NCBI GenBank assembly: GCA_032622095.1
Contig: CP136063.1
Span: forward strand, 271,989,426 to 272,053,425
Source of the DNA: Siphonodentalium dalli
Taxonomy: Eukaryota > Mollusca > Scaphopoda > Gadilida > Siphonodentaliidae
Direction: 5' to 3'
DNA length: 64,000 bases
The notes under the pieces were generated by a model, which saw only the letters and a list, made by a program, of their open reading frames with translations, ran no database searches and was not told the origin of the DNA. Position numbers and translations under genes: made by a program. This document shows, piece by piece, positions 42,088 through 54,787 of this stretch. How positions within the stretch are numbered: position 1 is the stretch's first letter; every line of letters begins with the position of its first letter.

Positions 42088-43744
42088 ATAAAGAGCGTTG
42101 ATTGATAGTCTATTATTGGTATGTTACATATAAAGAACGCTCATTGTTAGTCTTACTCCTGGTATGTTACAAATAAAGAGTGTTCATTGTTAGTCTTACT
42201 CCTGGTATGTTACAAATAAAGAACGCTCATTGCTAGTCTATTCCTGGTATGTTACAAATAAAGAGCGTTCATTGTTAGTCTTATTCCTGGTATGTTACAA
42301 ATAAATAACGCTCATTGTTAGTCTATTCCTGGTGTGTTACAAATAAAGAGCGTTCATTGTTAGTCTATACCGGATATGATACAAATAAAGAGCGTTCATT
42401 GTTAGTCTACTCATTGTATATTACCAATAAAGAGCGTTCCTTGTTAGAAAATTCATGGTATGTTACAAATAAAGAACGCTCATTGTTCGTCTATTCCTGG
42501 TATGTTACAAATAAAGAGCGTTCATCGTTAGTCTATTCCTGGTATGTTACAAATAAAGAACGCTCATTGTTAGTCTATTCCTGGTATGTTACAAATAAAG
42601 AACGCTCATTGTTCGTCTATTCCTGGTATGTTACAAATAAAGAGAGTTCATCGTTAGTCTATTCCTGGTATGTTACAAATAAAGAACGCTCATTGTTAGT
42701 CTATTCCTGGTATGTTACAAATAAAGAGCGTTCATCGTTAGTCTATTCCTGGTATGTTACAAATAAAGAACGCTCATTAATTGTCTATTCCTGGTATGTT
42801 ACAAATAAAGAACACTCATTGTTAGTCTATTCCTGGTATGTTATAAATAAAGAGCGTTCATTGTTAGTCTATTCATGATATATTACACATAAAGAACGCT
42901 CATTGTTAGTCTTACTCCTGGTATGTTACAAATAAAGAACGCTCATTGTTAGTCTTACTCCTGGTATGTTACAAATAAAGAGCGTTCATTGTTAGTCTTA
43001 CTCCTGGTATGTTACAAATAAAGAGAGTTCATTGTTAGTCTATTCCTGGTATGTTACAAATAAAGAACCCTCATTGTTAGTCTATTCCTGGATTGTAACC
43101 AACAAAGAACGTCCATTGTTAGTCTTATTCATGGTATGTTACAAATAAAGAACGCTCATTGTTAGTCTATTCCTGGTATGTTACAAATAAAGAGAGTTCA
43201 TCGTTAGTCTATTCCTGGTATGTTACAAATAAAGAACGCTCATTGATAGTCTATTCCTGGTATGTTACAAATAAAGAGCGTTCATTGTTAGTCTATTCCT
43301 GGTATGCTACAAATAAAGAACGCTCATTGTTTGTCTATTCCTGGTATGTTACAAATAAAGAACGCTCACCGTTAGTCTATTCCTGGTATGTTATAAATAA
43401 AGAGCGTTTATTGTTAGTCTATTCCTCGTTTGTTATAAATAAAGAGCGTACATGGTTAGTCTATTCCTGATATATTACACATAAAGAACGCTCATTGTTA
43501 GTCTTACTCCTGGTATGTTACAAATAAAGAGCGTTTATTGTTAGTCTTACTCCTGGTATGTTTCAAATAAAGAATGTTCATTGTTAGTCTATTCCTGGTA
43601 TGTTACACACAAAGAGCGTTCATTGTCAGTCTACTCATTGTATATTACCAATAAAGGCCGCCCCTTGTTAGTATATTCATGGTATGTTACAAATAAAGAT
43701 CGTTCATTGTTAGTCTTATTCCTGGTATGTTACAAATAAAGAGC
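42088..43744 (+). repeat. Segment C, copy 2
   Basis: It matches C copy 1 at an offset of 5167 (islands 42315-42878 and 43159-43470). At 43745 the two copies part: C1 jumps to the end of an A unit, while C2 carries on into spacer equivalent to A about 815 onward. C2 therefore probably keeps the longer arrangement and C1 a shortened one. Confidence 0.87.
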
Positions 43745-44699
43745 GTTCATTGTTAGTCTTACACATTGTATGTTACAAATAAAGAGCGTTCACTGTTAGT
43801 CACCTCCTGACAAATAACCAATACTGAGCGTTCATTGTTAGTCTATTCCTGGTATGTTACCAATAAAGATCATTCATTGTTAGTCTTATTCCTGTGATGT
43901 TACAAATAAACAGCGTTAATTGTTAGTCTATTCTTGGTATGTTACAAATAAAGAGCGTTCATTGTTAGTCTTACTCCTGGTATGTGACAAATAAAGAACA
44001 CTCATTGTTAGTCTATTCCTGGTATGTTATAAATAAAGAGCGTTCCTTGTTAGTATATTCATGGTATGTTACAAATAAAGATCGTGCATTGTTAGTCTTA
44101 TTCCTGGTATGTTACACATAAAGAGCGTTCATTGTTAGTCTACTCATTGTATATTACCAATAAAGAGCGTTCCTTGTTAGAAAATTCATGGTATGTTACA
44201 AATAAAGATCGTTCATTGTTAGTCTTATTCCTGGTATGTTACAAATAAAGAACGCTCATTGTTAGTCTATTCCTGGTATGTTACAAATAAAGAGCGTTAA
44301 TTGTTAGTCTATTCCTGGTATGTAACCAACAAGGAACGTCCATTGTTAGTCTTACTCCTGGTATGTTACAAATAAAGAACGCTCATTATTAGTCTTACTC
44401 TTGGTATGTTACATATAAAGAGCGTTGATTGATAGTCTATTATTGGTATGTTACATATAAAGAACGCTCATTGTTAGTCTTACTCCTGGTATGTTACAAA
44501 TAAAGAGTGTTCATTGTTAGTCTTACTCCTGGTATGTTACAAATAAAGAACGCTCATTGCTAGTCTATTCCTGGTATGTTACAAATAAAAAGCGTTCATT
44601 GTTAGTCTTATTCCTGGTATGTCACAAATAAATAACGCTCATTGTTAGTCTATTCCTGGTATGTTACAAATAAAGAGCGTTCATTGTTAGTCTTATTCC
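43745..44699 (+). repeat. A-like 43-bp-rich spacer
   Basis: It matches A from about position 815 to 1766, including the divergent monomer near 43799-43825, but with B-type variants (gtcacctcctg, ataaacagcg, aagaacactc). No other feature was seen in it. Confidence 0.85.
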
Positions 44700-45121
44700 T
44701 TGTATGTTACAAATAAAGAACGCTCATTGTTAGTCTATTCCTGGTATGCTACAAACAAAGAACGCTCATTGTTAGTCTATTCCTGGTGTGTTACAAATAA
44801 AGAGCGTTCATTGTTAGTCTATACCTGGTATGATACAAATAAAGAACGCTCATTGTTAGTCTATTCCTGGTATGTTACAAATAAAGAGCGTTCATTGTTA
44901 GTCTTATTCCTTGTATGTTACAAATAAAGAACGCTCATTGTTAGTCTATTCCTGGTATGCTACAAATAAAGAACGCTCATTGTTAGTCTATTCCTGGTGT
45001 GTTACAAATAAAGAGCGTTCATTGTTAGTCTATACCTGGTATGATACAAATAAAGAGCGTTCATTGTTAGTCTACTCATTGTATATTACCAATAAAGAGC
45101 GTTCCTTGTTAGAAAATTCAT
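44700..45121 (+). repeat. 211-bp tandem duplication (about 5 monomers, two copies)
   Basis: The start of the large island, beginning tgtatgttac after a cttattcct linker, occurs at 44700 and again at 44911, exactly 211 bp apart (four 42-bp units and one 43-bp unit). The first copy runs as a 75-codon open frame at 44700-44927, overlapping the second at 44911. Confidence 0.85.
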
Positions 45122-47390
45122 GGTATGTTACAAATAAAGAACGCTCATTGTTCGTCTATTCCTGGTATGTTACAAATAAAGAACGTTCATCGTTAGTCTA
45201 TTCCTGGTATGTTACAAATAAAGAACGCTCATTGTTAGTCTATTCCTGGTATGTTACAAATAAAGAACGCTCATTGTTCGTCTATTCCTGGTATGTTACA
45301 AATAAAGAGCGTTCATCGTTAGTCTATTCCTGGTATGTTGCAAATAAAGAACGCTCATTGTTAGTCTATTCCTGGTATGTTACAAACAAAGAGCGTTCAT
45401 CGTTAGTCTATTCCTGGTATGTTACAAATAAAGAACGCTCATTGTTTGTCTATTCCTGGTATGTTACAAATAAAGAACACTCATTGTTAGTCTATTCCTG
45501 GTATGTTATAAATAAAGAGCGTTCATTGTTAGTCTATTCCTGATATATTACACATAAAGAACGCTCATTGTTAGTCTTACTCCTGGTATGTTACAAATAA
45601 AGAACGCTCATTGTTAGTCTTACTCCTGGTATGTTACAAATAAAGAGAGTTCATTGTTAGTCTATTCCTGGTATGTTACAAATAAAGAACGCTCATTGTT
45701 AGTCTATTCCTGGATTGTAACCAACAAAGAACGTCCATTATTAGTCTTATTCATGGTATGTTACAAATAAAGAACACTCATTGTTAGTCTATTCCTGGTA
45801 TGTTACAAATAAAGAGCGTTCATCGATAGTCTATTCCTGGTATGTTACAAATAAAGAACGCTCATTGTTTGTCTATTCCTGGTATGTTACAAATAAAGAA
45901 CGCTCATCGTTAGTCTATTCCTGGTATGTTATAAATAAAGAGCGTTTATTGTTAGTCTATTCCTCGTTTGTTATAAATAAAGAGCGTTCATTGTTAGTCT
46001 ATTCCTGATATATTACACATAAAGAACGCTCATTGTTAGTCTATACCTGGTATGATACAAATAAAGAGCGTTCATCGTTAGTCTATTCCTGGTATGTTAC
46101 AAATAAAGAACGCTCATTGTTAGTCTATTCCTGGTATGTTACAAATAAAGAGCGTTCATCGTTAGTCTATTCCTGGTATGTTACAAATAAAGAACGCTCA
46201 TTGTTAGTCTATTCCTGGTATGTTACAAATAAAGAGCGTTCATTGTTAGTCTTATTCCTTGTATGTTACAAATAAAGAACGCTCATTGTTAGTCTATTCC
46301 TGGTATGCTACAAATAAAGAACGCTCATTGTTAGTCTATTCCTGGTGTGTTACAAATAAAGAGCGTTCATTGTTAGTCTATACCTGGTATGATACAAATA
46401 AAGAGCGTTCATTGTTAGTCTACTCATTGTATATTACCAATAAAGAGCGTTCCTTGTTAGAAAATTCATGGTATGTTACAAATAAAGAACGCTCATTGTT
46501 CGTCTATTCCTGGTATGTTACAAATAAAGAACGTTCATCGTTAGTCTATTCCTGGTATGTTACAAATAAAGAACGCTCATTGTTAGTCTATTCCTGGTAT
46601 GTTACAAATAAAGAACGCTCATTGTTCGTCTATTCCTGGTATGTTACAAATAAAGAGCGTTCATCGTTAGTCTATTCCTGGTATGTTACAAATAAAGAAC
46701 GCTCATTGTTAGTCTATTCCTGGTATGTTACAAACAAAGAGCGTTCATCGTTAGTCTATTCCTGGTATGTTACAAATAAAGAACGCTCATTGTTTGTCTA
46801 TTCCTGGTATGTTACAAATAAAGAACACTCATTGTTAGTCTATTCCTGGTATGTTATAAATAAAGAGCGTTCATTGTTAGTCTATTCCTGATATATTACA
46901 CATAAAGAACGCTCATTGTTAGTCTTACTCCTGGTATGTTACAAATAAAGAACGCTCATTGTTAGTCTTACTCCTGGTATGTTACAAATAAAGAGAGTTC
47001 ATTGTTAGTCTATTCCTGGTATGTTACAAATAAAGAACGCTCATTGTTAGTCTATTCCTGGATTGTAACCAACAAAGAACGTCCATTATTAGTCTTATTC
47101 ATGGTATGTTACAAATAAAGAACACTCATTGTTAGTCTATTCCTGGTATGTTACAAATAAAGAGCGTTCATCGTTAGTCTATTCCTGGTATGTTACAAAT
47201 AAAGAACGCTCATTGTTTGTCTATTCCTGGTATGTTACAAATAAAGAACGCTCATCGTTAGTCTATTCCTGGTATGTTATAAATAAAGAGCGTTTATTGT
47301 TAGTCTATTCCTCGTTTGTTATAAATAAAGAGCGTTCATTGTTAGTCTATTCCTGATATATTACACATAAAGAACGCTCATTGTTAGTCT
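44911..47390 (+). repeat. 1348-bp tandem duplication (two copies)
   Basis: Islands at 44911-45543 and 45781-46008 recur at 46259-46891 and 47129-47356 with an offset of 1348. Similarity runs from 44911 to about 46042 in copy 1 and from 46259 to about 47390 in copy 2, after which the copies go different ways. Both share the fully palindromic octamer gaacgttc (45181-45188 and 46529-46536), which helps date the duplication as later than that mutation. A single change separates ttgcaaat near 45339 (Thr to Ala) from ttacaaat in the second copy. Confidence 0.87.
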
Positions 47391-47512
47391 TACTCCTGGT
47401 ATGTTACAAATAAAGAACGCTCATTGTTATATAGTCTATTCTTGGTATGTTACAAATAAAGAGCGTTCATTGTTAGTCTTACTCCTGGTATGTTACAAAT
47501 AAAGAACGCTCA

Positions 47513-48427
47513 TTGTTAGTCTATTCCTGGTATGTTACAAATAAAGAGCGTTCATCGTTAGTCTATTCCTGGTATGTTACAAATAAAGAACGCTCATTGC
47601 TAGTCTATTCATGGTATGTTACAAATAAAGAGCGTTCATCGTTAGTCTATTCCTGGTATGTTACAAATAAAGAACGCTCATTGTTAGTCTATTCCTGGTA
47701 TGTTACAAATAAAGAACGCTCATTGTTCGTCTATTCCTGGTATGTTACAAATAAAGAGCGTTCATCGTTAGTCTATTCCTGGTATGTTACAAATAAAGAA
47801 CGCTCATTGTTAGTCTATTCCTGGTATGTTACAAACAGAGAGCGTTTATCGTTAGTCTATTCCTGGTATGTTACAAATAAAAAACGCTCATTGCTAGTCT
47901 ATTCATGGTATGTTACAAATAAAGAGCGTTCATCGTTAGTCTATTCCTGGTATGTTACAAATAAAGAACGCTCATTGTTAGTCTATTCCTGGTATGTTAC
48001 AAATAAAGAACGCTCATTGTTCGTCTATTCCTGGTATGTTACAAATAAAGAGCGTTCATCGTTAGTCTATTCCTGGTATGTTACAAATAAAGAACGCTCA
48101 TTGTTAGTCTATTCCTGGTATGTTACAAACAAAGAGCGTTTATCGTTAGTCTATTCCTGGTATGTTACAAATAAAGAACGCTCATTGTTAGTCTATTCCT
48201 GGTATGTTACAAACAAAGAGCGTTCATCGTTAGTCTATTCCTGGTATGTTACAAATAAAGAACGCTCATTGTTTGTCTATTCCTGGTATGTTACAAATAA
48301 AGAACACTCATTGTTAGTCTATTCCTGGTGTGTTACAAATAAAGAGCGTTCTTTGCTAGTCTATTCCAGGTATGTTACAAATAAAGAACGTTTATTGCTA
48401 ATCTTATTCCTGGTATGTTACAAATAA
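47513..48427 (+). repeat. Long 42-bp island with internal 294-bp (7-monomer) tandem repeat
   Basis: A pure 42-bp run open for 304 codons. The variant tattcatgg at 47607 recurs at 47901, exactly 294 bp later, and the gcgtttatcg variant near 47843 recurs near 48137, so a seven-monomer block is duplicated. Private changes inside the first copy are aacagagagcg near 47833 and aaaaaacgc near 47878. The frame ends with the same ctaatcttattcctgg linker that ends the large island in A. Confidence 0.85.
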
Positions 48428-49404
48428 AGAACGCTCATTTTTAGTTTTATTCCTGGTATGTTACAAATAAAGAGCGTTCATTGTTAGTCTATTCCTGGTA
48501 TGTTACAAATAAAGAGCGTTTATTGTTTGTCTATTCCTGGTATGTAATCAACAAAGAACGTCCATTGTTGGTCTTATTCCTGGTATGTTACACATAAAGA
48601 GCGTTCATTGTTAGTATATTCATTGTTTGTTACCAATAAAGACCGTTCATTGTTAGTCTTAGTCATGGTATGTTACAAATAAAGAGCGTCCCTTGTTAGT
48701 ATATTCATGGTATGTTACACATAAAGATCGTTCATTGTTAGTCTTATTCCTGGTATGTTACAAATAAAGAGCGTTCATTGTTAGTCTTACACATTGTATG
48801 TTACAAATAAAGAGCGTTCATTGTTAGTCTATTCCTGGTTTGTTACAAATAAATAACGCTCATTGTTATATAGTCTATTCTTGGTATGTTACAAATAAAG
48901 AGCGTTCATTGTTAGTCTTACTCCTGGTATGTTACAAATAAAGAACGCTCATTGTTAGTCTATTCCTGGTATGTTATAAATAAAGAGCGTTCCTTGTTAG
49001 TATATTCATGGTATGTTACAATTAAAGATCGTGCATTGTTAGTCTTATTCCTGGTATGTTACACATAAAGAGCGTTCATTGTTAGTCTACTCATTGTATA
49101 TTACCAATAAAGAGCGTTCCTTGTTAGAAAATTCATGGTATGTTACAAATAAAGATCGGTCATTGTTAGTCTTATTCCTGGTATGTTACAAATAAAGAAC
49201 GCTCATTGTTAGTCTATTCCTGGTATGTTACAAATAAAGAGCGTTAATTGTTAGTCTATTCCTGGTATGTAACCAACAAGGAACGTCCATTGTTAGTCTT
49301 ATTCATGGTATGTTACAAATAAAGAGCGTTCATTGCTAGTCTTACTCCTGGTATGTGACAAATAAAGAACGCTCATTATTAGTCTTACTCTTGGTAGGTT
49401 ACAT
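48428..49404 (+). repeat. A-like distal spacer (A 2457-3433)
   Basis: It matches A 2457-3433 in phase (977 bp), ending at the A-start motif at 49405. Most of it (from about 48488) recurs at about 58500-59416 with an offset of 10012, sharing gttggtc near 48567 and 58579. No other feature is present. Confidence 0.87.
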
Positions 49405-50405
49405 ATAAAGAGCGTTGATTGATAGTCTATTATTGGTATGTTACATATAAAGAACGCTCATTGTTAGTCTTACTCCTGGTATGTTACAAATAAAGAGTGT
49501 TCATTGTTAGTCTTACTCCTGGTATGTTACAAATAAAGAACGCTCATTGCTAGTCTATTCCTGGTATGTTACAAATAAAGAGCGTTCATTGTTAGTCTTA
49601 TTCCTGGTATTTTACAAATAAATAACGCTAATTGTTAGTCTATTCCTGGTGTGTTACAAATAAAGAGCGTTCATTGTTAGTCTATACATGGTATGATACA
49701 AATAAAGAGCGTTCATTGTTAGTCTACTCATTGTATATTACCAATAAAGAGCGTTCCTTGTTAGAAAATTCATGGTATGTTACAAATAAAGAACGCTCAT
49801 TGTTCGTCTATTCCTGGTATGTTACAAATAAAGAGCGTTCATCGTTAGTCTATTCCTGTTATGTTACAAATAAAGAACGCTCATTGTTAGTCTATTCCTG
49901 GTATGTTACAAATAAAGAACGCTCATTGTTCGTCTATTCCTGGTATGTTACAAATAAAGAGCGTTCATCGTTAGTCTATTCCTGGTATGTTACAAATAAA
50001 GAACGCTCATTGTTAGTCTATTCCTGGTATGTTACAAATAAAGAACGCTCATTGTTCGTCTATTCCTGGTATGTTACAAATAAAGAGCGTTCATCGTTAG
50101 TCTATTCCTGGTATGTTACAAATAAAGAACGCTCATTGTTCGTCTATTCCTGGTATGTTACAAATAAAGAGCGTTCATCGTTAGTCTATTCCTGGTATGT
50201 TACAAATAAAGAACGCTCATTGTTAGTCTATTCCTGGTATGTTACAAATAAAGAGCGTTCATCGTTAGTCTATTCCTGGTATGTTACAAATAAAGAACGC
50301 TCATTGATTGTCTATTCGTGGTATGTTACAAATAAAGAACACTCATTGTTAGTCTATTCCTGGTATGTTATAAATAAAGAGCGTTCATTGTTAGTCTATT
50401 CATGA
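49405..50405 (+). repeat. Segment C-like unit with expanded trimer island
   Basis: It begins like C after the A-start motif. The island 49632-50405 (257 codons) is longer than in C1 and C2 (187 codons) because a set of monomer subtypes is repeated. Reading the last residues of each unit, the order is FV, SLV, LLV, FV, SLV, LLV, FV, SLV, FV, SLV, LLV, SLV, IV. A 126-bp trimer (and an 84-bp dimer) has therefore been amplified locally. Confidence 0.82.
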
Positions 50406-53323
50406 TATATTACACATAAAGAACGCTCATTGTTAGTCTTACTCCTGGTATGTTACAAATAAAGAACGCTCATTGTTAGTCTTACTCCTGGTATGTTACA
50501 AATAAAGAGCGTTCATTGTTAGTCTTACTCCTGGTATGTTACAAATAAAGAGAGTTCATTGTTAGTCTATTCCTGGTATGTTACAAATAAAGAACCCTCA
50601 TTGTTAGTCTATTCCTGGATTGTAACCAACAAAGAACGTCCATTGTTAGTCTTATTCATGGTATGTTACAAATAAAGAACGCTCATTGTTAGTCTATTCC
50701 TGGTATGTTACAAATAAAGAGCGTTCATCGTTAGTCTATTCCTGGTATGTTACAAATAAAGAACGCTCATTGTTAGTCTATTCCTGGTATGTTACAAATA
50801 AAGAGCGTTCATCGTTAGTCTATTCCTGGTATGTTACAAATAAAGAACGCTCATTGTTTGTCTATTCCTGGTATGTTACAAATAAAGAACGCTCACCGTT
50901 AGTCTATTCCTGGTATGTTATAAATAAAGAGCGTTTATTGTTAGTCTATTCCTCGTTTGTTATAAATAAAGAGCGTTCATTGTTAGTCTATTCCTGGTGT
51001 GTTACAAATAAAGAGCGTTCATTGTTAGTCTATACATGGTATGTTACAAATAAAGAGCGTTCATTGTTAGTCTTACTCCTGGTATGTTTCAAATAAAGAA
51101 TGTTCATTGTTAGTCTATTCCTGGTATGTTACACACAAAGAGCGTTCATTGTCAGTCTACTCATTGTATATTACCAATAAAGACCGTCCCTTGTTAGTAT
51201 ATTCATGGTATGTTACAAATAAAGATCGTTTATTGTTAGTCTTATTCCTGGTATGTTACAAATAAAGAGTGTTCATTGTTAGTCTTACACAGTGTATGTT
51301 ACAAATAAAGAGCGTTCACTGTTAGTCACCTCCTGACAAATAACCAATACTAAGCGTTCATTGTTAGTCTATTCCTGGTATGTTACCAATAAAGATCATT
51401 CATTGTTAGTCTTATTCCTGTGATGTTACAAATAAAGAGCGTTAATTGTTAGTCTATTCTTGGTATGTTACAAATAAAGAGCGTTCATTGTTAGTCTTAC
51501 TCCTGGTATGTTACAAATAAAGAACGCTCATTGTTAGTCTATTCCTGGTATGTTATAAATAAAGAGCGTTCCTTGTTAGTATATTCATGGTATGTTACAA
51601 ATACAGATCGTGCATTGTTAGTCTTATTCCTGGTATGTTACACATAAAGAGCGTTCATTGTTAGTCTACTCATTGTATATTACCAATAAAGAGCGTTCCT
51701 TGTTAGAAAATTCATGGTATGTTACAAATAAAGATCGTTCATTGTTAGTCTTATTCCTGGTATGTTACAAATAAAGAACGCTCATTGTTAGTCTATTCCT
51801 GGTATGTTACAAATAAAGAGCGTTAATTGTTAGTCTATTCCTGGTATGTAACCAACAAGGAACGTCCATTGTTAGTCTTACTCCTGGTATGTTACAAATA
51901 AAGAACGCTCATTATTAGTCTTACTCTTGGTATGTTACATATAAAGAGCGTTGATTGATAGTCTATTATTGGTATGTTACATATAAAGAACGCTCATTGT
52001 TAGTCTTACTCCTGGTATGTTACAAATAAAGAGTGTTCATTGTTAGTCTTACTCCTGGTATGTTACAAATAAAGAACGCTCATTGCTAGTCTATTCCTGG
52101 TATGTTACAAATAAAAAGCGTTCATTGTTAGTCTTATTCCTGGTATGTTACAAATAAATAACGCTCATTGTTAGTATATTCCTGGTATGATACAAATAAA
52201 GAGCGTTCATTGTTAGTCTTATTCCTTGTATGTTACAAATAAAGAACGCTCATTGTTAGTCTATTCCTGGTATGCTACAAATAAAGAACGCTCATTGTTA
52301 GTCTATTCCTGGTGTGTTACAAATAAAGAGCATTCATTGTTAGTCTATACCTGGTATGATACAAATAAAGAGCGTTCATTGTTAGTCTACTCATTGTATA
52401 TTACCAATAAAGAGCGTTCCTTGTTAGAAAATTCATGGTATGTTACAAATAAAGAACGCTCATTGTTCGTCTATTCCTGGTATGTTACAAATAATGAGCG
52501 TTCATCGTTAGTCTATTCCTGGTATGTTACAAATAAAGAACGCTCATTGTTAGTCTATTCCTGGTATGTTACAAATAAAGAACGCTCATTGTTCGTCTAT
52601 TCCTGGTATGTTACAAATAAAGAGCGTTCATCGTTAGTCTATTCCTGGTATGTTACAAATAAAGAACGCTCATTGTTAGTCTATTCCTGGTATGTTACAA
52701 ACAAAGAGCGTTCATCGTTAGTCTATTCTTGGTATGTTACAACTAAAGAACGCTCATTGTTTGTCTATTCCTGGTATGTTACAAATAAAGAACACTCATT
52801 GTTAGTCTATTCCTGGTATGTTATAAATAAAGAGCGTTCATTGTTAGTCTATTCCTGATATATTACACATAAAGAACGCTCATTGTTAGTCTTACTCCTG
52901 GTATGTTACAAATAAAGAACGCTCATTGTTAGTCTTACTCCTGGTATGTTACAAATAAAGAGAGTTCATTGTTAGTCTATTCCTGGTATGTTACAAATAA
53001 AGAACGCTCATTGTTAGTCTATTCCTGGATTGTAACCAACAAAGAACGTCCATTATTAGTCTTATTCATGGTATGTTACAAATAAAGAACACTCATTGTT
53101 AGTCTATTCCTGGTATGTTACAAATAAAGAGCGTTCATCGTTAGTCTATTCCTGGTATGTTACAAATAAAGAACGCTCATTGTTTGTCTATTCCTGGTAT
53201 GTTACAAATAAAGAACGCTCATCGTTAGTCTATTCCTGGTATGTTATATATAAAGAGCGTTTATTGTTAGTCTATTCCTCGTTTGTTATAAATAAAGAGC
53301 GTTCATTGTTAGTCTATTCCTGA

Positions 53324-53664
53324 TATATTACACATAAAGAACGCTCATTGTTAGTCTTACTCCTGGTATGTTACAAATAAAGAGCGTTCATTGTTAGTCT
53401 TACTCCTGGTATGTTACAAATAAAGAATGTTCATTGTTAGTCTATTCCTGGTATGATACAAATAAAGAGCGTTCATTGTTAGTCTATTCCTGGTATGTTA
53501 CAAATAAAGAACGCTCATTGTTATATAGTCTATTCCTGGTATGTTACAAATAAAGAGCGTTCATTGTTAGTCTTACTCCTGGTATGTTACAAATAAAGAA
53601 CGCTCATTGTTAGTCTATTCCAGGTATGTTACAAATAAAGAACGTTTATTGCTAATCTTATTCC
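53324..53664 (+). repeat. Mixed spacer with 46-bp monomer
   Basis: A short stretch of 42- and 43-bp units. It includes a tgttatatagtc monomer (four extra bases) near 53520 and a gaacgtttattg variant near 53641 that normally ends the large island. It is repeated at 62924-63264. No gene or other element is seen. Confidence 0.8.
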
Positions 53665-54507
53665 TTGTATGTTACAAATAAAGAACGCTCATTGTTAGTC
53701 TATTCCTGGTATGCTACAAATAAAGAACGCTTATTGTTAGTCTATTCCTGTTGTGTTACAAATAAAGAGCGTTCATTGTTAGTCTATACCTGGTATGATA
53801 CAAATAAAGAGCGTTCATTGTTAGTCTACTCATTGTATATTACCAATAAAGAGCGTTCCTTGTTAGAAAATTCATGGTATGTTACAAATAAAGAACGCTC
53901 ATTGTTCGTCTATTCCTGGTATGTTACAAATAAAGAGCGTTCATCGTTAGTCTATTCCTGGTATGTTACAAATAAAGAACGCTCATTGTTAGTCTATTCC
54001 TGGTATGTTACAAATAAAGAGCGTTCATCGTTAGTCTATTCCTGGTATGTTACAAATAAAGAACGCTCATTGTTCGTCTATTCCTGGTATGTTACAAATA
54101 AAGAGCGTTCATCGTTAGTCTATTCCTGGTATGTTACAAATAAAGAACGCTCATTGTTAGTCTATTCCTGGTATGTTACAAATAAAGAGCGTTCATCGTT
54201 AGTCTATTCCTGGTATGTTACAAATAAAGAACGCTCATTGTTCGTCTATTACTGGTATGTTACAAATAAAGAGCGTTCATCGTTAGTCTATTCCTGGTAT
54301 GTTGCACATAAAGAACGCTCATTGTTAGTCTATTCCTGGTATGTTACAAATAAAGAGCGTTCATCGTTAGTCTATTCCTGGTATGTTACAAATAAAGAAC
54401 GCTCATTGTTTGTCTATTCCTGGTATGTTACAAATAAAGAACACTCATTGTTAGTCTATTCCTGGTATGTTATAAATAAAGAGCGTTCATTGTTAGTCTA
54501 TTCCTGA
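53665..54507 (+). repeat. 42-bp island of 280 codons
   Basis: A longer version of the A large island made by repeating the LLV, SLV and FV subtypes. It carries private changes attgctgttgtg-like (Trp to Cys near 53750), tattactgg (54248) and gttgcacat (near 54303). It is repeated from 63265 to the window end at an offset of 9600. It ends at the recurrent tga of the tcctgatatatt monomer. Confidence 0.82.
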
Positions 54508-54787
54508 TATATTACACATAAAAAACGCTCATTGTTAGTCTTACTCCTGGTATGTTACAAATACAGAACGCTCATTGTTAGTCTTACTCCTGGTATGTTA
54601 CAAATCAAGAACGTTCATTGTTAGTCTTACTCCTGGTATGTGACAAATAAAGAGAGTTCATTGTTAGTCTATTCCTGGTATGTTACAAATAAAGAACGCT
54701 CATCGTTAGTCTATTCCTGGATTGTAACCAACAAAGAACGTCTATTGTTAGTCTTATTCATGGTATGTTACAAATAAAGAGCGCTCA

